From Mesostigma viride (Eukaryota > Streptophyta > Mesostigmatophyceae > Mesostigmatales > Mesostigmataceae): a stretch of 64,000 bases of DNA. Position 1 is the first letter of the stretch; each line of letters begins with the position of its first letter. Under the pieces are notes generated by a model that worked only from the letters and a program-made list of their open reading frames with translations, was not told the origin of the DNA and ran no database searches. The position numbers and the translations under genes were made by a program. The DNA lies in NCBI GenBank assembly GCA_009746045.1, contig RPFO01000104.1:2341948-2405947 (forward strand). The letters are read 5' to 3'. Positions 21,119 to 33,091 of the stretch are shown here, one piece after another.

Positions 21119-23571
21119 CTGGTCGCAGTCCTTGCACCAGAAGTTGGTGCGCTTGCGCTCGGGGATCGTGGCGCACACCACACACTGCGCCGCCTCCGTC
21201 CACGGGATGCGCTCGGGCCTGAGGTGGGTGCCGCTGAACCGCCCGTCCAGCCCAGGCTGGTGGGCCTCCGCGATGCGGTCGATGTCCAGCCGGGCGCCAT
21301 GCCACTGATTGTTCACCAGCTGCTGTGAGAGCAAGCTGAGGAACCCCACGTGGGAGAGGCAGTCAGGGCGGTTGGCGCGGGTGAGAGTCTGCAGGATGTA
21401 GGCGTTGCCGACCGCGTTGGCCAGGTGCCCCGTGGCGACCCGGTGCCACCACACCCGCGAGACAAGGGCCTTCTGCAGGTCGTAGTTGCTGGCGAGCTGG
21501 TCAAACTTGTCCACTGCCTTGTAGCAGCTCCAGTACGCGGGAATGAGCGAGGGGGCAGTGACCATGACGCGCTCGTCGCGGCCGCCATGGCGGCTGACCA
21601 TCTCCTCCTCAAGGGGGATGCCCTTGGCCAGCACCCACACGAGCTTGCGGTCCTGCCACGCGCACAGGGTCAGCCCATCACGGTTGACAGCCCATGCGTA
21701 GTCCCCCTGGACTGGCCTGCGGGGCATGCGGCGCTTGACCTCGGCGACGGGGATGCCACGGCGGTTGGGGAGCACCGTGCCCACCACACGGTGGCCCATG
21801 CGGTGGCACGTCTCAATCACCTCGCGCCCGGTGTAGAACCGGTCCATGGCCATGTTGACCCCGTGTGGCAGCGTGCTGGCGAGCTCACTCACCACGTGAA
21901 AGGTATGGTTGACCTGGGGCAGCTTGTCGTACGTGTTGGCATGGTAGAGGTAGCCGGTGGGCCAGTCGTTCAGGCAATACTGCTTCACGTGGAAGGGGGC
22001 AGGCTTGCTCGGCCGGGTTGAAGCACCTTATCGGGCACAGCTTGTGCCTGGATGCGATGCTCCTCTCGTCGATGGCGGCCGCGCTGCCTGGGATGAAGTA
22101 CTTCTTGTAGGCCACGTTCAAGATGTCCTCCAGCCACAAGAACTGCCACAGTCGCCACTCGCGTGTCTGCGTGTTGGCGGGGCGCTGGGCAGAGTCCCGG
22201 AAGTGTAGGAAGCGTGTAATTTGCTGAAAGCGCTGCCAGGGCATCACGTGCTGCAGGTTGGCAGCATGAGCAGCACCAAGTGGCTGGCCAGAAAAATAAT
22301 CAGACCGGGCAGGCATGGCCACGAGTGACATGGTCAAGAGGAGGCCCAGCCACCTGCCCAGCTCGTTCATGGAAAGAGGCGACCACTCCCGTGCCCCAGC
22401 AGATGCCGAGCGCTGCTTCTCCTCGGCATAGCGGTTTGTCTCGGTGACAATCCGCTCCAGCACGGGGCCAGGCTGCCAAAACAGCAAGAATAGCTCGAGA
22501 GGAGAAAACCTGTAAGGAATCCCCGGGATGTTCTGATACATCGCCTTGCGCTCACCGTCAACCGGCTCAGAATGCCGCGGGCGGGGAAGTGTTGCAGGAT
22601 CCGGCGTGCCAGTGCCGAACACCCACCCATCGCCACCATCGGGAGCATCGTCCCCCGCCTCATCCGCCTCAGCATCGCTGTCAACGAGCTCGGGAACGAT
22701 GTCGTCATCATCAGAAGAGTCGCTGGGCTCGGAGTCGGGCTGATCCGGAGGGGGCAGCCGCTGCAGACGCCTTTTTGGCACTCTGCCGGTTGCAGGCGTC
22801 CTCCTCGGGTTGCCTGCACGACGCTTGGCACGTTTCTTGACCGGGGAAGTGGAGATATCCTCGCTATCCCCCTCGTCATCCGCCTCGGGCTCCGATGCCG
22901 GCTCCGAGGCATCTGGACCGTCACCTGCGCTCCCACCTTCCTGCCCATCGCTGCCTGCATCCCCTTCCTCCTCTACCTCGTCCTCCGCAGGCCTAGAGGT
23001 CTCTCCTACCTTCCTGAACTGAAAAATCTGCTCTTTTGTCAACTTATATTTGCATGGATCGTCGACAAATTTGCACCATCCGTGCTTTTTATCGCGTGTC
23101 ACCTCCGCTACATGGCCGTCTAGGCCATAATGCGCATGATTCTCTCCATATTCTTGCACTGCCCACGGTTCTCCGAAGAAGGCCGGAGGCACTGCCACCT
23201 TAAATCCAAGTTTCAGTCGAAATGTGGCCAGCAGCTGGCCAGTAGGCGACGCCATGTCTGCCGAGGTCAGACGTCGTCTTCGTCGTCGTGCACGTCTTTT
23301 TGCAAAAAACGCGCATTTTTTTCCCGCCGAAAGTACCCCAGGACCAGGGTACCCCCCTGGGTTTGCCAGATCATAACTCCCTGGCCAATTGTCCAAAGTA
23401 CGGTCTGAATAGACCCAGGCATAGAGTACGTCTAGATCTATCGATTGGGCCAGGTTTGACCGTTAAATTATTTTTGGCGCGGCGCCTGGTTCTGCCACAA
23501 ACTCAGTCCGTTAGAGTGGTAGGACTTCGACTGGTACCACGAAAACGGACTCAGTACCATTTAAGGGTTAA

Positions 23572-26202
23572 AGGACTAGCTAAGAGAGAGGTAGGGGTAA
23601 GAGGTTGTCTACCAGTATCTAGGAAGAAGGGCGTATAACCATGCGCAGCCTGAGGGCAGTTGTTAAGGGAAAACTCTACCAGACATAGATAATCCTCCCA
23701 ATCACTCCCAGAGCCATTCACATAGTGCCGCAGAGCTTCTTCCACTACCCTATTCAAACGTTCTACTAAATGAGACGAGGAGGAGTGGTAGGCAGTACCG
23801 AAGGTGACCTTGGTACCGATAGCAGCGAAGAACTGCTGCCAAAAATCAGAAGTAAATAACTTATCTTTATCACTAATAAACTGCCTACTCAAACCATGAT
23901 ATCTATATACGTTATTAAGGTATAGGCGTGCGCAATCGCGTGCGGTGAGTTCTAAGGGACACGGCACGAGATGACACATACGAGTAAAACGATCTACGAA
24001 AACAAGGATCTGGGCGTTACCTCTATCATTCTTCCTAAAAGGTCCTACAAAATCCATCATAATGGAGTCCCACGGCATGATGGGATCAGGTAAGGTCCTA
24101 GGCTCTGCTATCTGTCCTACATTGTTGGGTTTCATCTCCTGGCAAGATTGACAGGTTCTAACATACTCATCTACATCCTTTAAAAGGGAAGGCCAGTAGT
24201 AAGAGCGGGCTACTAGGTCCCGTACCCGTTTACCACCCTGATGAGCAGCTAAGTCATGCAACTCAAAGAGCAAGGAGGAGCGACAGATAGGAGGGACATA
24301 CAGGCGCCATTGAGGGGGAGAATCTGCTATCTGCACATATAAAAATCCACCTACAAATTTACAAGGGTGCTTGCCTAATTGTTGGGGATGGGCAGCAATG
24401 GCAGCTAATGCTTCCGGCTCAGTGGCCGTAAATCTACTAATAAGGCGTTCAAGATCAGAGGTAGGCATCGCTACAGAGGTATCCAGAACAGGTTTAAAGA
24501 GATCTCCTACCGCCTTGCCAAAGAGAAGGGGAGGTCCTAGAGGGACTATGTTTTCATAAGACTTTCCTGACCTAGTCGCTACATGGCTAAGCGGTATAGA
24601 AATTTTATTTTTCCCCTCCCCCCCCACCGAGACCACAGGAAGGGCCTCACACGGGAGAGAGAGTCCTACGTGAGAAAGGAGATCAGGCATGCGAACAGCT
24701 GTATGAAAGAGGTAGGCATAGGATTCATCATCAGGTAGTTCACCATACGGGGTTACACCCATAGTAGTAGGAACTAGAGTAGTATTGAGAACATCAAGGT
24801 CCTCGAAAAAGGAGTAATCTGCACGACGGGAGAGTGCATCTGGTACTATGTTATCTACACCCTTAACATACTGAAGTTTAAAAGGGCCCGAGAACTGTGC
24901 TAAAAACTCCATCCAGCGCGCTTGACGAGGGGTAAGGTTGGGTTGTGAGAGAAGATGGGTAAGGGGACGGTGATCCGTCTGGATAACTAATCTATAAGGA
25001 TCAATCTTGCAGGGTTCATTCAGACAAACATCAAATTGAGCACCTTTAAGAAAGTGCTGCCACGCGTGGCAACAATACACCACAGCTAATAGTTCCTGCT
25101 GGTGTACGGGATAGTTACGCTCCGCAGGAAGCATTGTCCTAGAGATATACTCGATTGGCTGTAAGCCCTGACCCTGATCCTGGAGAAGGACGCCCCCTAT
25201 AGCTACCTTGCTAGCATCTGTAGCTACAACAAAGGGTTTAGTAGTATCCGGTAGGATGAGTACGGGAGGGGAGAGGAGTAGGGATTTTAGACACTGAAAA
25301 GCCGACTGACATTCACTACTCCAAACAAAGGGGATATCCTTCTTTAGTAGGTGATTAATAGGGGCTGCTATAGTTGCGAAACGTGGGATAAAACGCCTAT
25401 AGTAAGAAGCAATTCCTAGAAAACTACGTACACCTTTAACGTCGGTAGGGGTAGGCCATTCCTGAATTGACTTAGTCTTGTCCGGGTCGGTAGCAACCCC
25501 GGCATCTGACAGAACGTGCCCTAAAAATGGGACACTCCTACCCGAACGAACTTTAGCACGGCGCGCCCATAAAGAATTTTCAGCCATGATTTCTAATACT
25601 TTCTTTAAAATCACGTAGGTGCGTTTCAAAATCAGGAGAATAAATAAGGATATCATCTAAGTAAGCTTGAGCACAAGAACGGTCATGCTCAGATAAAGAA
25701 ACAGAGGAGAAGGAAGGATCCTTTAAATCAGAGGACACTTGAGGGAGGTGAGAATTTCCCATAACAGGTCTAAGCACTTCATTCATTAACATTTGGAAAG
25801 AGGCAGGAGAGTTACAGAGTCCCATAGCCGCTACTCTAAACTGGTAATGCCCAAAAGGGGTGGCAAAGGCGGTTTTGTGGCAATCCTCAGGAGCTATACG
25901 TAGTTGCCAAAAACCATCCGCACAATCTAGTACTGTGAAACAGGTAGAACCTTTAACCTTATTAAATATATCATCAATACGAGGTAGAGGGTATTTAGAC
26001 TTCACAGTAATATCGTTTAACTTCCTATAATCAGTAACTAGGCGAAACTTGCCATTTGGCTTAGGAACTAACAGGACACCAGCGGAGTAGGGGGAGTTAC
26101 TAGGCTCTATCAATCCTGCTTCTAATAGTGATACTAAAATCTGTTTTAGTTCCTTTAATTCTAGGGCCCATTCTATACATCGGAGAGTGCGTAGGAACTG
26201 CA
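23572..26202 (-). pseudogene. Gy-1 pol, downstream duplicate copy (RT, RNase H, integrase)
   Basis: Reading from 26202 leftwards, RT restarts at the word GTTCCTACGCACTC and gives RT core (LVTDYRKLND, FTVLDCADGFWQL, QAYLDDILIYS). RNase H follows (VVATDASKVAIGGV, QELLAVVYCCHAW, LVIQTDHRPL). Integrase follows with HHCC (HDLAAHQGG ... CQSC) and the catalytic DFVGP, FISDKD and SHLVERLNR. A frame change occurs near 25620, by an added base in the AAA run of the LKKVLEI region. The integrase is cut by the piggyBac at 23571. About 24057-26202 repeats sequence present upstream at 26203-28816. Confidence 0.88.
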
Positions 26203-29200
26203 TCATAATGGAGTCCCACGGCATGATGGGATCAGGTAAGGTCCTAGGCTCTGCTATCTGTCCTACATTGTTGGGTTTCATCTCCTGGCAAGATTGACAG
26301 GTTCTAACATACTCATCTACATCCTTTAAAAGGGAAGGCCAGTAGTAAGAGCGGGCTACTAGGTCCCGTACCCGTTTACCACCCTGATGAGCAGCTAAGT
26401 CATGCAACTCAAAGAGCAAGGAGGAGCGACAGATAGGAGGGACATACAGGCGCCATTGAGGGGGAGAATCTGCTATCTGCACATATAAAAACCCACCTAC
26501 AAATTTACAAGGGTGCTTGCCTAATTGTTGGGGATGGGCAGCAATGGCAGCTAATGCTTCCGGCTCAGTGGCCATAAATCTACTAATAAGGCGTTCAAGA
26601 TCAGAGGTACACCGCCCGCATTGGAAGTTCTAACTAAATAATTAGCTTCTGGAAAATGTTCTGGCTGAAAACCATAAGAAAAACAAAATAAAATTAATTA
26701 ATTAACTCCGGGGGCTGAGGACTGGACTCAACAAACAAACAAACAAAATTAATTAATTAATTAATGTGGGCTCTGGGTATCACTGACCTCCACTGACTCT
26801 AGCCTATGGCCGCCGAAGGGGGGCCGCCGGGCCGGATTGCCGGCCGAATTGGGGACGGCGTGTACGATATCTACCAAACAAACAAAAGAAATTTATTAAT
26901 TAAATAAGTACCCATGTGCCTTGAACGGCTGTAGGACAAACAAACAAACAAAAGGTTTTAATTAAATAATAAAAACCCGGGACTCTAACTGGCTCCCCAA
27001 CAAACAATCCAGGGTTATTCGTAATGCAAATACGGCAAAAATTGACCCATAATAACAAACTTCCAATGCGGAGGGTGTAGGCATCGCTACAGAGGTATCC
27101 AGAACAGGTTTAAAGAGATCTCCTACCGCCTTGCCAAAGAGAAGGGGAGGTCCTAGAGGGACTATGTTTTCATAAGACTTTCCTGACCTAGTCGCTATAT
27201 GGCTAAGCGGTATAGAAATTTTATTTTTCCCCTCCCCCCCCACCGAGGCCACAGGAAGGGCCTCACACGGGAGAGAGAGTCCTACGTGAGAAAGGAGATC
27301 AGGCATGCGAACAGCTGTATGAAAGAGGTAGGCATAGGATTCATCATCAGGTAGTTCACCATACGGGGTTACACCCATAGTAGTAGGAACTAGAGTAGTA
27401 TTGAGAACATCAAGGTCCTCGAAAAAGGAGTAATCTGCACGACGGGAGAGTGCATCTGGTACTATGTTATCTACACCCTTAACATACTGAAGTTTAAAAG
27501 GGGAAAACTGTGCTAAAAACTCCATCCAGCGCGCTTGACGAGGGGTAAGGTTGGGTTGTGAGAGAAGATGGGTAAGGGGACGGTGATCCGTCTGGATAAC
27601 TAATCTATAAGGATCAATCTCACAGGGTTCATTCAGACAAACATCAAATTGAGCACCTTTAAGAAAGTGCTGCCACGCGTGGCAACAATACACCACAGCT
27701 AATAGTTCCTGCTGGTGTACGGGATAGTTACGCTCCGCAGGAAGCATTGTCCTAGAGATATACTCGATTGGCTGTAAGCCCTGACCCTGATCCTGGAGAA
27801 GGACGCCCCCTATAGCTACCTTGCTAGCATCTGTAGCTACAACAAAGGGTTTAGTAGTATCCGGTAGGATGAGTACAGGAGGGGAGAGGAGTAGGGATTT
27901 TAGACACTGAAAAGCCGACTGACATTCACTACTCCAAACAAAGGGGATATCCTTCTTTAATAGATGATTAATAGGGGCTGCTATAGTTGCGAAACGCGGG
28001 ATAAAACGCCTATAGTAAGAAGCAATTCCTAGAAAACTACGTACACCTTTAACGTCGGTAGGGGTAGGCCATTCCTGAATTGACTTAGTCTTTATCCGGG
28101 TCGGTAGCGACCCCGGCATCTGACAGAACGTGCCCTAAAAATGGGACACTCCTACCGAACGAACTTTAGCACGGCGCGCCCATAAAGAATTTTCAGCCAT
28201 GATTTCTAATACTTTCTTTAAATCACGTAGGTGCGTTTCAAAATCAGGAGAATAAATAAGGATATCATCTAAGTAAGCTTGAGCACAAGAACGGTCATGC
28301 TCAGATAAAGAAACAGAGGAGAAGGAAGGATCCTTTAAATCAGAGGACACTTGAGGAAGGTGAGAATTTCCCATAACAGGTCTAAGCACTTCATTCATTA
28401 ACATTTGGAAAGAGGCAGGAGAGTTACAGAGTCCCATAGCCGCTACTCTAAACTGGTAATGCCCAAAAGGGGTAGCAAAGGCGGTTTTGTGGCAATCCTC
28501 AGGAGCTATACGTAGTTGCCAAAAACCATCCGCACAATCTAGTACTGTGAAACAGGTAGAACCTTTAACCTTATTAAATATATCATCAATACGAGGTAGA
28601 GGGTATTTAGACTTCACAGTAATATCGTTTAACTTCCTATAATCAGTAACTAGGCGAAACTTGCCATTTGGCTTAGGAACTAACAGGACACCAGCGGAGT
28701 AGGGGGAGTTACTAGGCTCTATCAATCCTGCTTCTAATAGTGATACTAAAATCTGTTTTAGTTCCTTTAATTCGGTAGGGCCCATTCTATACATCGGAGA
28801 GTGCGTAGGAACTGCACCGTCCTTGATAACTACACGGTGTAAAACAGAACGAGGAGGAGGATAAGAAGGAGTCTTTTCTTCAAATACTTTTGAGGAATCT
28901 ATCACAGCCATGTATCTTACTATTTCATTTTCAGTAAATCCCACTCCTATTGTATCCACTGTGTTTACATCTATATCCACACTATTATTAGTGATAGGTA
29001 TCTCTTGTACTTCTAACTGAAGGAACATACATAATAGGTATCCATATTCCTTTAGTTCAGATCGCAATTCGTCATTGGACATTAATACTTCAGGTATAGG
29101 TCTCACAGGAGGATCAACAGGTGTAGGAGGAGTAATATCTACCAAGGATAAATTTTCTAATCTATAATGACGTTCTGGTACCCAGTAAGAGCTATCTGGA

Positions 29201-29628
29201 AACCAAATGACCATAGTATCATAATTAATAGTAATCTTATTATCCTGGTGCCAATCTAATCCTAGTAATACATCAGCTGTAGTGATAGGGCCTATAGTGG
29301 CCGTCAGGTTGACCGTACGTCCTTGTATGACCAGGGGAAGGGACACCGTACCCGGGGAATGACTGGTGCGACCGTCAGCATAATGGACAGTGACAGTTTT
29401 TGTGTGAGGGGTAGGGACTAGTCCTAAACGCCTAACTAGGGCCTCGCTCACAAAGGAGCTAGCCGCACCGCTATCCACTAACACAGAGACATTCAAGAGT
29501 TCATCAGCATGCAAGAAGGGGTCTACAACAGTATGAGGGACGGTTAAGCCACCATTCAAGAACATAAGAGGACGCACACGTAGTGGTAGGGATGATTCAG
29601 CTCCTACAGAGGTTATAAAAACAGGCAA
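26203..29628 (-). pseudogene. Gy-1 pol, upstream copy (protease, RT, RNase H, integrase start)
   Basis: Protease has the active-site motif LVDSGAASSF and the flap-region VLLGLDW. RT carries YLDDILIYS, the catalytic Asp pair. A frame change falls near 28130 (KVRSVGVSHF replaces the normal continuation). RNase H is intact in 28119-27080. Integrase begins with the HHCC zinc part and stops at PWDSIMM, near 26203, where the sequence jumps back to RT (the duplicated copy). A MITE sits at 26610-27077. In a working element this polyprotein is cut by its own protease, and RT and integrase act in the virus-like particle and nucleus. Confidence 0.88.
26610..27077. mobile_element. MITE with ~20-bp inverted repeats
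   Basis: Left end CACCGCCCGCATTGGAAGTT and right end, reverse-complemented, CACCCTCCGCATTGGAAGTT. It is flanked by TA on both sides (26608-26609 and 27078-27079). The uninterrupted sequence is seen at 24450 (GAGGTAGGCATCGC), confirming the insertion. Three internal modules pair a CAAACAAACAAA run with TTAATTAA. TA duplication suggests Tc1/mariner-type mobilisation; a 3-bp GTA reading is the alternative. No ORF. Confidence 0.85.
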
Positions 29629-29671
29629 GCAAAAATTATTATCTGGGGTACTATCTAAGGACCTGTCCAGG

Positions 29672-31419
29672 TTACCCCCGGCTGACAGGCCTACTGTTCC
29701 CCCTCCCCCCCAAATCCATAGGAACTAACCCCGAAGAAGACCCTGGCGGAAAAGCCACTGCTGGAGGGTCACGAGGGATTGAAGAGGGTGCGGGAGCCTG
29801 ATTATCATAGGGGAACCCTGGGGATCCTGTCTGCACAGCATTCAGCCTACTAGGGGTAGCTGAAGGAATGCGTCCTGAAGTGGGACGAATAGGAGCACGC
29901 TGAGGGGTACGAGGAGGGCGAGCGTCGGGATGAGGGGGAGCACCCGAAAGGAACTTGGGGCACTCACGTTTAAGATGACCTACTTCCTTACAATGATAGC
30001 AGGTGATATGAGAGACATCCAGAGCTGAAAGGTCAGTCACACAAATATCTAATTCTTCTACATAGGAGTTCTCCTCCTCAGGGGTAAGACTAATATTATT
30101 AATACGGGAACGGGTAGGAAGAGAAGGCGTGGAGAAGAAATCTGCTACTCGTAAAAGATGCTGGCGCACATGCTTGAGGGGCAGGTCAGTAAAACGGTAG
30201 GCAGAGAACTGGCGCTTGACTTCACGCAATAAGGGTCTACTGAGGCCCTGAAGGAAGCGGGCACGTACTTCTGCGCCCGACAAATCCCTAATTCGTACCA
30301 TCTGGGCATCAAACTCTTTCATATATTCTTTGAAGGATTTGGTACCCTGCTGCAAGGTACCAAAGGCTAATCTATCCTGCCAATCTGCATCGGGAGGGAC
30401 TAAATGGTTCTCTAAACGCTTAAACAATTCTGCTACAGAGTTTGGGTAGGCATGAGAGGCAAGAGACTCACACTGGATGAGGTTAGCAAGTTCAGGAGTA
30501 ATGCAGGTAGTAAGATAATGAGGAACTAGTACAGCATCAGAGAGGCGCCACCTATTGTGGTTCTGCCAGGACTCTGTGTTCTGGGTGAGCAACATAATGA
30601 AGGTGAAAAACTGTTGAGGGGTAGACTTGACATCCAGCTTAGGAAGGTTGGCAAAGAGGGGAAGAGCAGGAGGCTTAGGGGGATTAGAAGAATCAGTTTT
30701 TCCCATAGGGCCACTATCTTCCACTGCTACATAAGCGGGATAGAAGGAAGGGATAGGAAAAGTTTTGGGTAGGGGTCTAGAGGGAGCCACCGTTTCAGGA
30801 TGGTGCCCATAGGAGAAGGGAACAGTATATTGCTCACGAAGAGAGGAGTAGGCAAAATGATCATAATTCCTATCATCTAGGGGCATGGTACTGAAATCAT
30901 TATTAACTTCTAAATCAGCCACACGGGTAGGGACCTGGGCAGCCTCATAGGCCGTCTCAGGGTAGGACCAGGAAGCAGGTGGGTAAAAGGGAACTGCACT
31001 AGGGCGCCCAGAAGGGCCGACAGGGGCAGAGGTACGACCCGTGTTAAAGGCAGGCATGGAAGGCACAGGGTGGGAAGGAGGCCTAGAAGCATTGTTAGTT
31101 AGTGAGGACCTGCTGGAGGGGTGAGCCAAGGTTGCAGAAGGGGCAGGGGCCTGGTTCAAGAAAGAGGTTCATCACTAAATCTGACTTGCATACGTTGTTC
31201 ATAGGTAGGTGGGGTAATTGAGGGACGACGGCGACCACCAGCAACAGGAGAAGGAGGTGAGGTACGCAGAATACCTTGAGGAGTGAGATGGTGTACCGTT
31301 TCCAAGGAGTCCCGTCGGTTACCACGAGTATTGTTATTGTTATTGGTATTATTATTATTATTATTATTATTATTAGTATTGGTAGGTATAGGCGACCTAT
31401 CTCCACCCACTGGATCCAT
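29672..31419 (-). pseudogene. Gy-1 gag
   Basis: The frame starts MDPVGGDRSP, with an Asn-rich stretch encoded by AAT/AAC triplets. The capsid-like part (PLFANLPKLDVKSTPQQFFT, then WQDRLAFGTLQQGTKSFKEY) fits the retrotransposon gag family. A zinc knuckle CYHCKEVGHLKREC (C-x2-C-x4-H-x4-C) follows. Compared with Gy-2 (40055 onward), a small deletion near 31190 (QRMQVRFS instead of QRISQVRFS) breaks the frame, so two frames cover the protein. Gag would form the cytoplasmic particle and bind the RNA through the knuckle. Its end lies just before protease. Confidence 0.88.
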
Positions 31420-31513
31420 CTTTAATTATTAAGTAAAGGAATAGGAATCTAGATGAAAGCAACAAAGGAAAAAGGAAAAACCTTGAAGGTCTGAAGCAAG
31501 AACAAAATTAAAA

Positions 31514-31906
31514 TCAATCCTTTTTAACAACAGTAATGGATAGGGAACCAAACTCCAAAGTGAGAGGAGTATCTGAGGCAGATGCAGATGCAGCCCGTTT
31601 AGGGGGAGAAGAAGGAGGGGTAGCAAAGACTAGAGCTTCTACGGGAGGACGACCATGAGGAATAGGGCGTACGTGCAGGCCTAAATCTGATTGGCTATGA
31701 TCTATAAGGAACTGCTGAGCTTCTTCGAAGGACATAAATTTCTTATACCTAATTACGTTGTATACACGATTCTGAACGATCTTCCTAGCGTCGGACCAAG
31801 AAAGGAAAATGGAGGACCATTGAGGCGTAATCACTACGTAATATTTAGCTAGACTATTATCGCTAGAAGAATGGGAAGGAGCAGTAAAAGATCGCCGCTG
31901 GCTCAT
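31514..31906 (-). CDS. Gy-1 pre-gag ORF with RNase H1 hybrid-binding (Cauli_VI-like) domain
   Basis: An intact 130-aa frame between the leader and gag, starting MSQRRSFTAPSHSSS. Residues about 22-67 (YYVVITPQWSSIFLSWSDAR, then VIRYKKFMSFEEAQQFL) follow the pattern of the RNase H1 N-terminal hybrid-binding domain, also called the Cauli_VI domain: Tyr-Tyr-Val-Val, a Ser-Trp, and a Lys-Phe...Glu-Glu-Ala-x-x-Phe-Leu. In known proteins this domain binds RNA/DNA hybrids or dsRNA. The rest is a Pro/Ser-rich tail. A nearly identical copy is at 39571-39963 in Gy-2, so the ORF is conserved. A role in reverse transcription or translation is inference. Confidence 0.75.
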   Translation of the reverse strand: MSQRRSFTAPSHSSSDNSLAKYYVVITPQWSSIFLSWSDARKIVQNRVYNVIRYKKFMSFEEAQQFLIDHSQSDLGLHVRPIPHGRPPVEALVFATPPSSPPKRAASASASDTPLTLEFGSLSITVVKKD

Positions 31907-32417
31907 GGTAACGCACCTGGTAGGTCTTGAGTAGTCAAATGAGGAGAACGAGGAGAAGGCGACTTATCTCGGGTGTCTGAAACCGAACCAGATTGACGAC
32001 GCACGCAGGGACGAGGTTTCCAGCGCCAGGTGGTCGTAAGTATCCGGTTTCAAGAATTCTGCGTCCGGCGATGGGTCGTCTAAATACAAAGCAGGCAAGA
32101 TGCAGAAAAAGTGTAATCTACGAGACGCTAGTCGTCTCTCTACCGTAGAACCAAAACCATCACCTGTCTACGACAGTAAGCAACATTTCTCAGGAAAACA
32201 AAACGAGGAAAAGGAGCTATCTATAAAAGGATTTTCCGCTTCGAGCAGGTCTATCTTCTAGGCAGGGCGTGTCCCGAATCGGGCAGCACTACCCCCCAGC
32301 TCGCAGGCGACCCGCCCATTACCTGTCAAGTAGGTGTCGTCTTCATTTTCCCAGTCGCGGAAGGGTTGATTCAATGACGTATGTTGCAGAGGATCGTCGT
32401 CTCGCTCTCTATCTAAA

Positions 32418-32432
32418 CTACCTCCGATACCA
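32418..32432 (-). other. Primer-binding site of Gy-1
   Basis: Immediately after the 5' LTR (minus strand), one base in, the sequence is TGGTATCGGAGG. This is close to TGGTATCAGAGC, the common complement of the initiator tRNA-Met 3' end. Gy-2 has TGGACTCGGAGG at the same place (39045-39056), a weaker match. Confidence 0.7.
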
Positions 32433-32433
32433 T

Positions 32434-33005
32434 TGTTACGCCGCAAGCCTCGGCCGCCACCTCTACCTCTACCTGTCCTGATGCTACCTAGACTAGTAAG
32501 GCCGCCTCTAGTTAAACCCCTAGCGAAAGACGAACGAGACGATCCAGATCTCAATGCATTTACGTATGTGCTACTGTAATACGCCATAAGCCATTTAACC
32601 AAACCCGTTTACTCCAGGAATAGAGGAAGGAAACACAACTACACTACCGTGACCCAAGCTGTTATGTGTTAATTCATTTAACACACGCCGAGTGCCCACA
32701 CAAGGAGTGGAACGTGCATAAATGGTCACCAACGGTCCAACAGGCTCGGGCCGACTTGGCCCTCGCCTGCAGAAACACAGAAACACAGGCAGGTGCACAG
32801 ATGCACGCCGGTCCACTACATTCTACCAAAGGATAAGGACCACTAATAAAGTATGCGGCGCGGCGCCCAAAGGCACCTAATATACCACAGTACTGTTACG
32901 AGGGCAATAATGTCCCAGCTAGGACTACACGTAAACCTAGGAACAACCGAGGCCAATGACCTAATTTACGTCCGTAACTACAACGAATTGTTACGCGACG
33001 TAACA
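32434..33005 (-). repeat. 5' LTR of Gy-1
   Basis: Second 572-bp LTR with TGTTACG..CGTAACA ends. GGGGC follows at 33006-33010, matching the five bases before 14948. The promoter for element transcription should lie here; no clear TATA box was pinned down. Confidence 0.93.
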
Positions 33006-33091
33006 GGGGCGGCCATCTACGTCGGCCACAAGCCCTGGCACGCAACCCCCTCGACCACCGCGGCCCCAGCGACCCCAGAAGCCCCAGCCTA
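33006..33091 (+). pseudogene. LINE-B ORF1, last codons
   Basis: Directly after the Gy-1 target duplication the ORF1 frame resumes as AAIYVGHKPWHATPSTTAAP and ends at a TAG (33089-33091). Joined to the part ending at 14947 it gives PVYWKG followed by AAIYVG, so the two pieces were one gene before Gy-1 arrived. Confidence 0.75.

Larger units (their letters stand above)
19570..23255 (-). pseudogene. piggyBac transposase, broken
   Basis: I start at the ATG at 23255 (MASPTGQLLATFRLKLGF). An acidic Glu/Asp/Ser-rich region and basic clusters (KKRAKRRAGNPRR) come first, then the transposase core. The catalytic-type motif MAMDRFYTG (first Asp) and KAVDKFDQLASNY (second Asp region) fit the piggyBac DDD core. 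The C-terminal cysteine-rich domain reads CVVC ... FWCKDCDQ and, across the hAT insertion, continues with ALCTGACWNVFHAL, completing the zinc-binding pattern used to recognise the ends. The frame changes by one base near 22010, in GGCCGAGCAAGCC, and the hAT insertion splits the cysteine-rich domain, so this copy should be inactive. The product would be unusually long for the family, near 790 aa. Confidence 0.88.
18934..23567 (-). mobile_element. piggyBac-family transposon inside Gy-1 integrase
   Basis: TTAA is present at both edges (18930-18933 and 23568-23571), the piggyBac target duplication. The termini are CCCTTAAATGGT and its inverse ACCATTTAAGGG. Inside them a perfect 15-bp inverted pair, AACGGACTGAGTTTG (18964-18978) and its reverse complement (23498-23512), forms subterminal repeats. 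The element is 4634 bp including a nested hAT element and carries a transposase gene on the minus strand. Confidence 0.95.
14948..33005 (-). mobile_element. Gy-1, complete Ty3/gypsy-type LTR retrotransposon with nested insertions
   Basis: Two 572-bp LTRs (14948-15519 and 32434-33005) differ at only a few positions. They are flanked by a 5-bp target duplication GGGGC (14943-14947 and 33006-33010). Reading on the minus strand the order is 5' LTR, primer-binding site, RNase H1-HBD-like ORF, gag with a CCHC knuckle, protease, RT, RNase H, integrase, a truncated chromodomain-like end, a large extra ORF, a purine tract and the 3' LTR. RT before integrase is the gypsy order. The nearly identical LTRs mean a recent insertion, yet it already contains a piggyBac with an hAT inside, a MITE and an internal tandem duplication. 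It split LINE-B ORF1. Confidence 0.93.
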
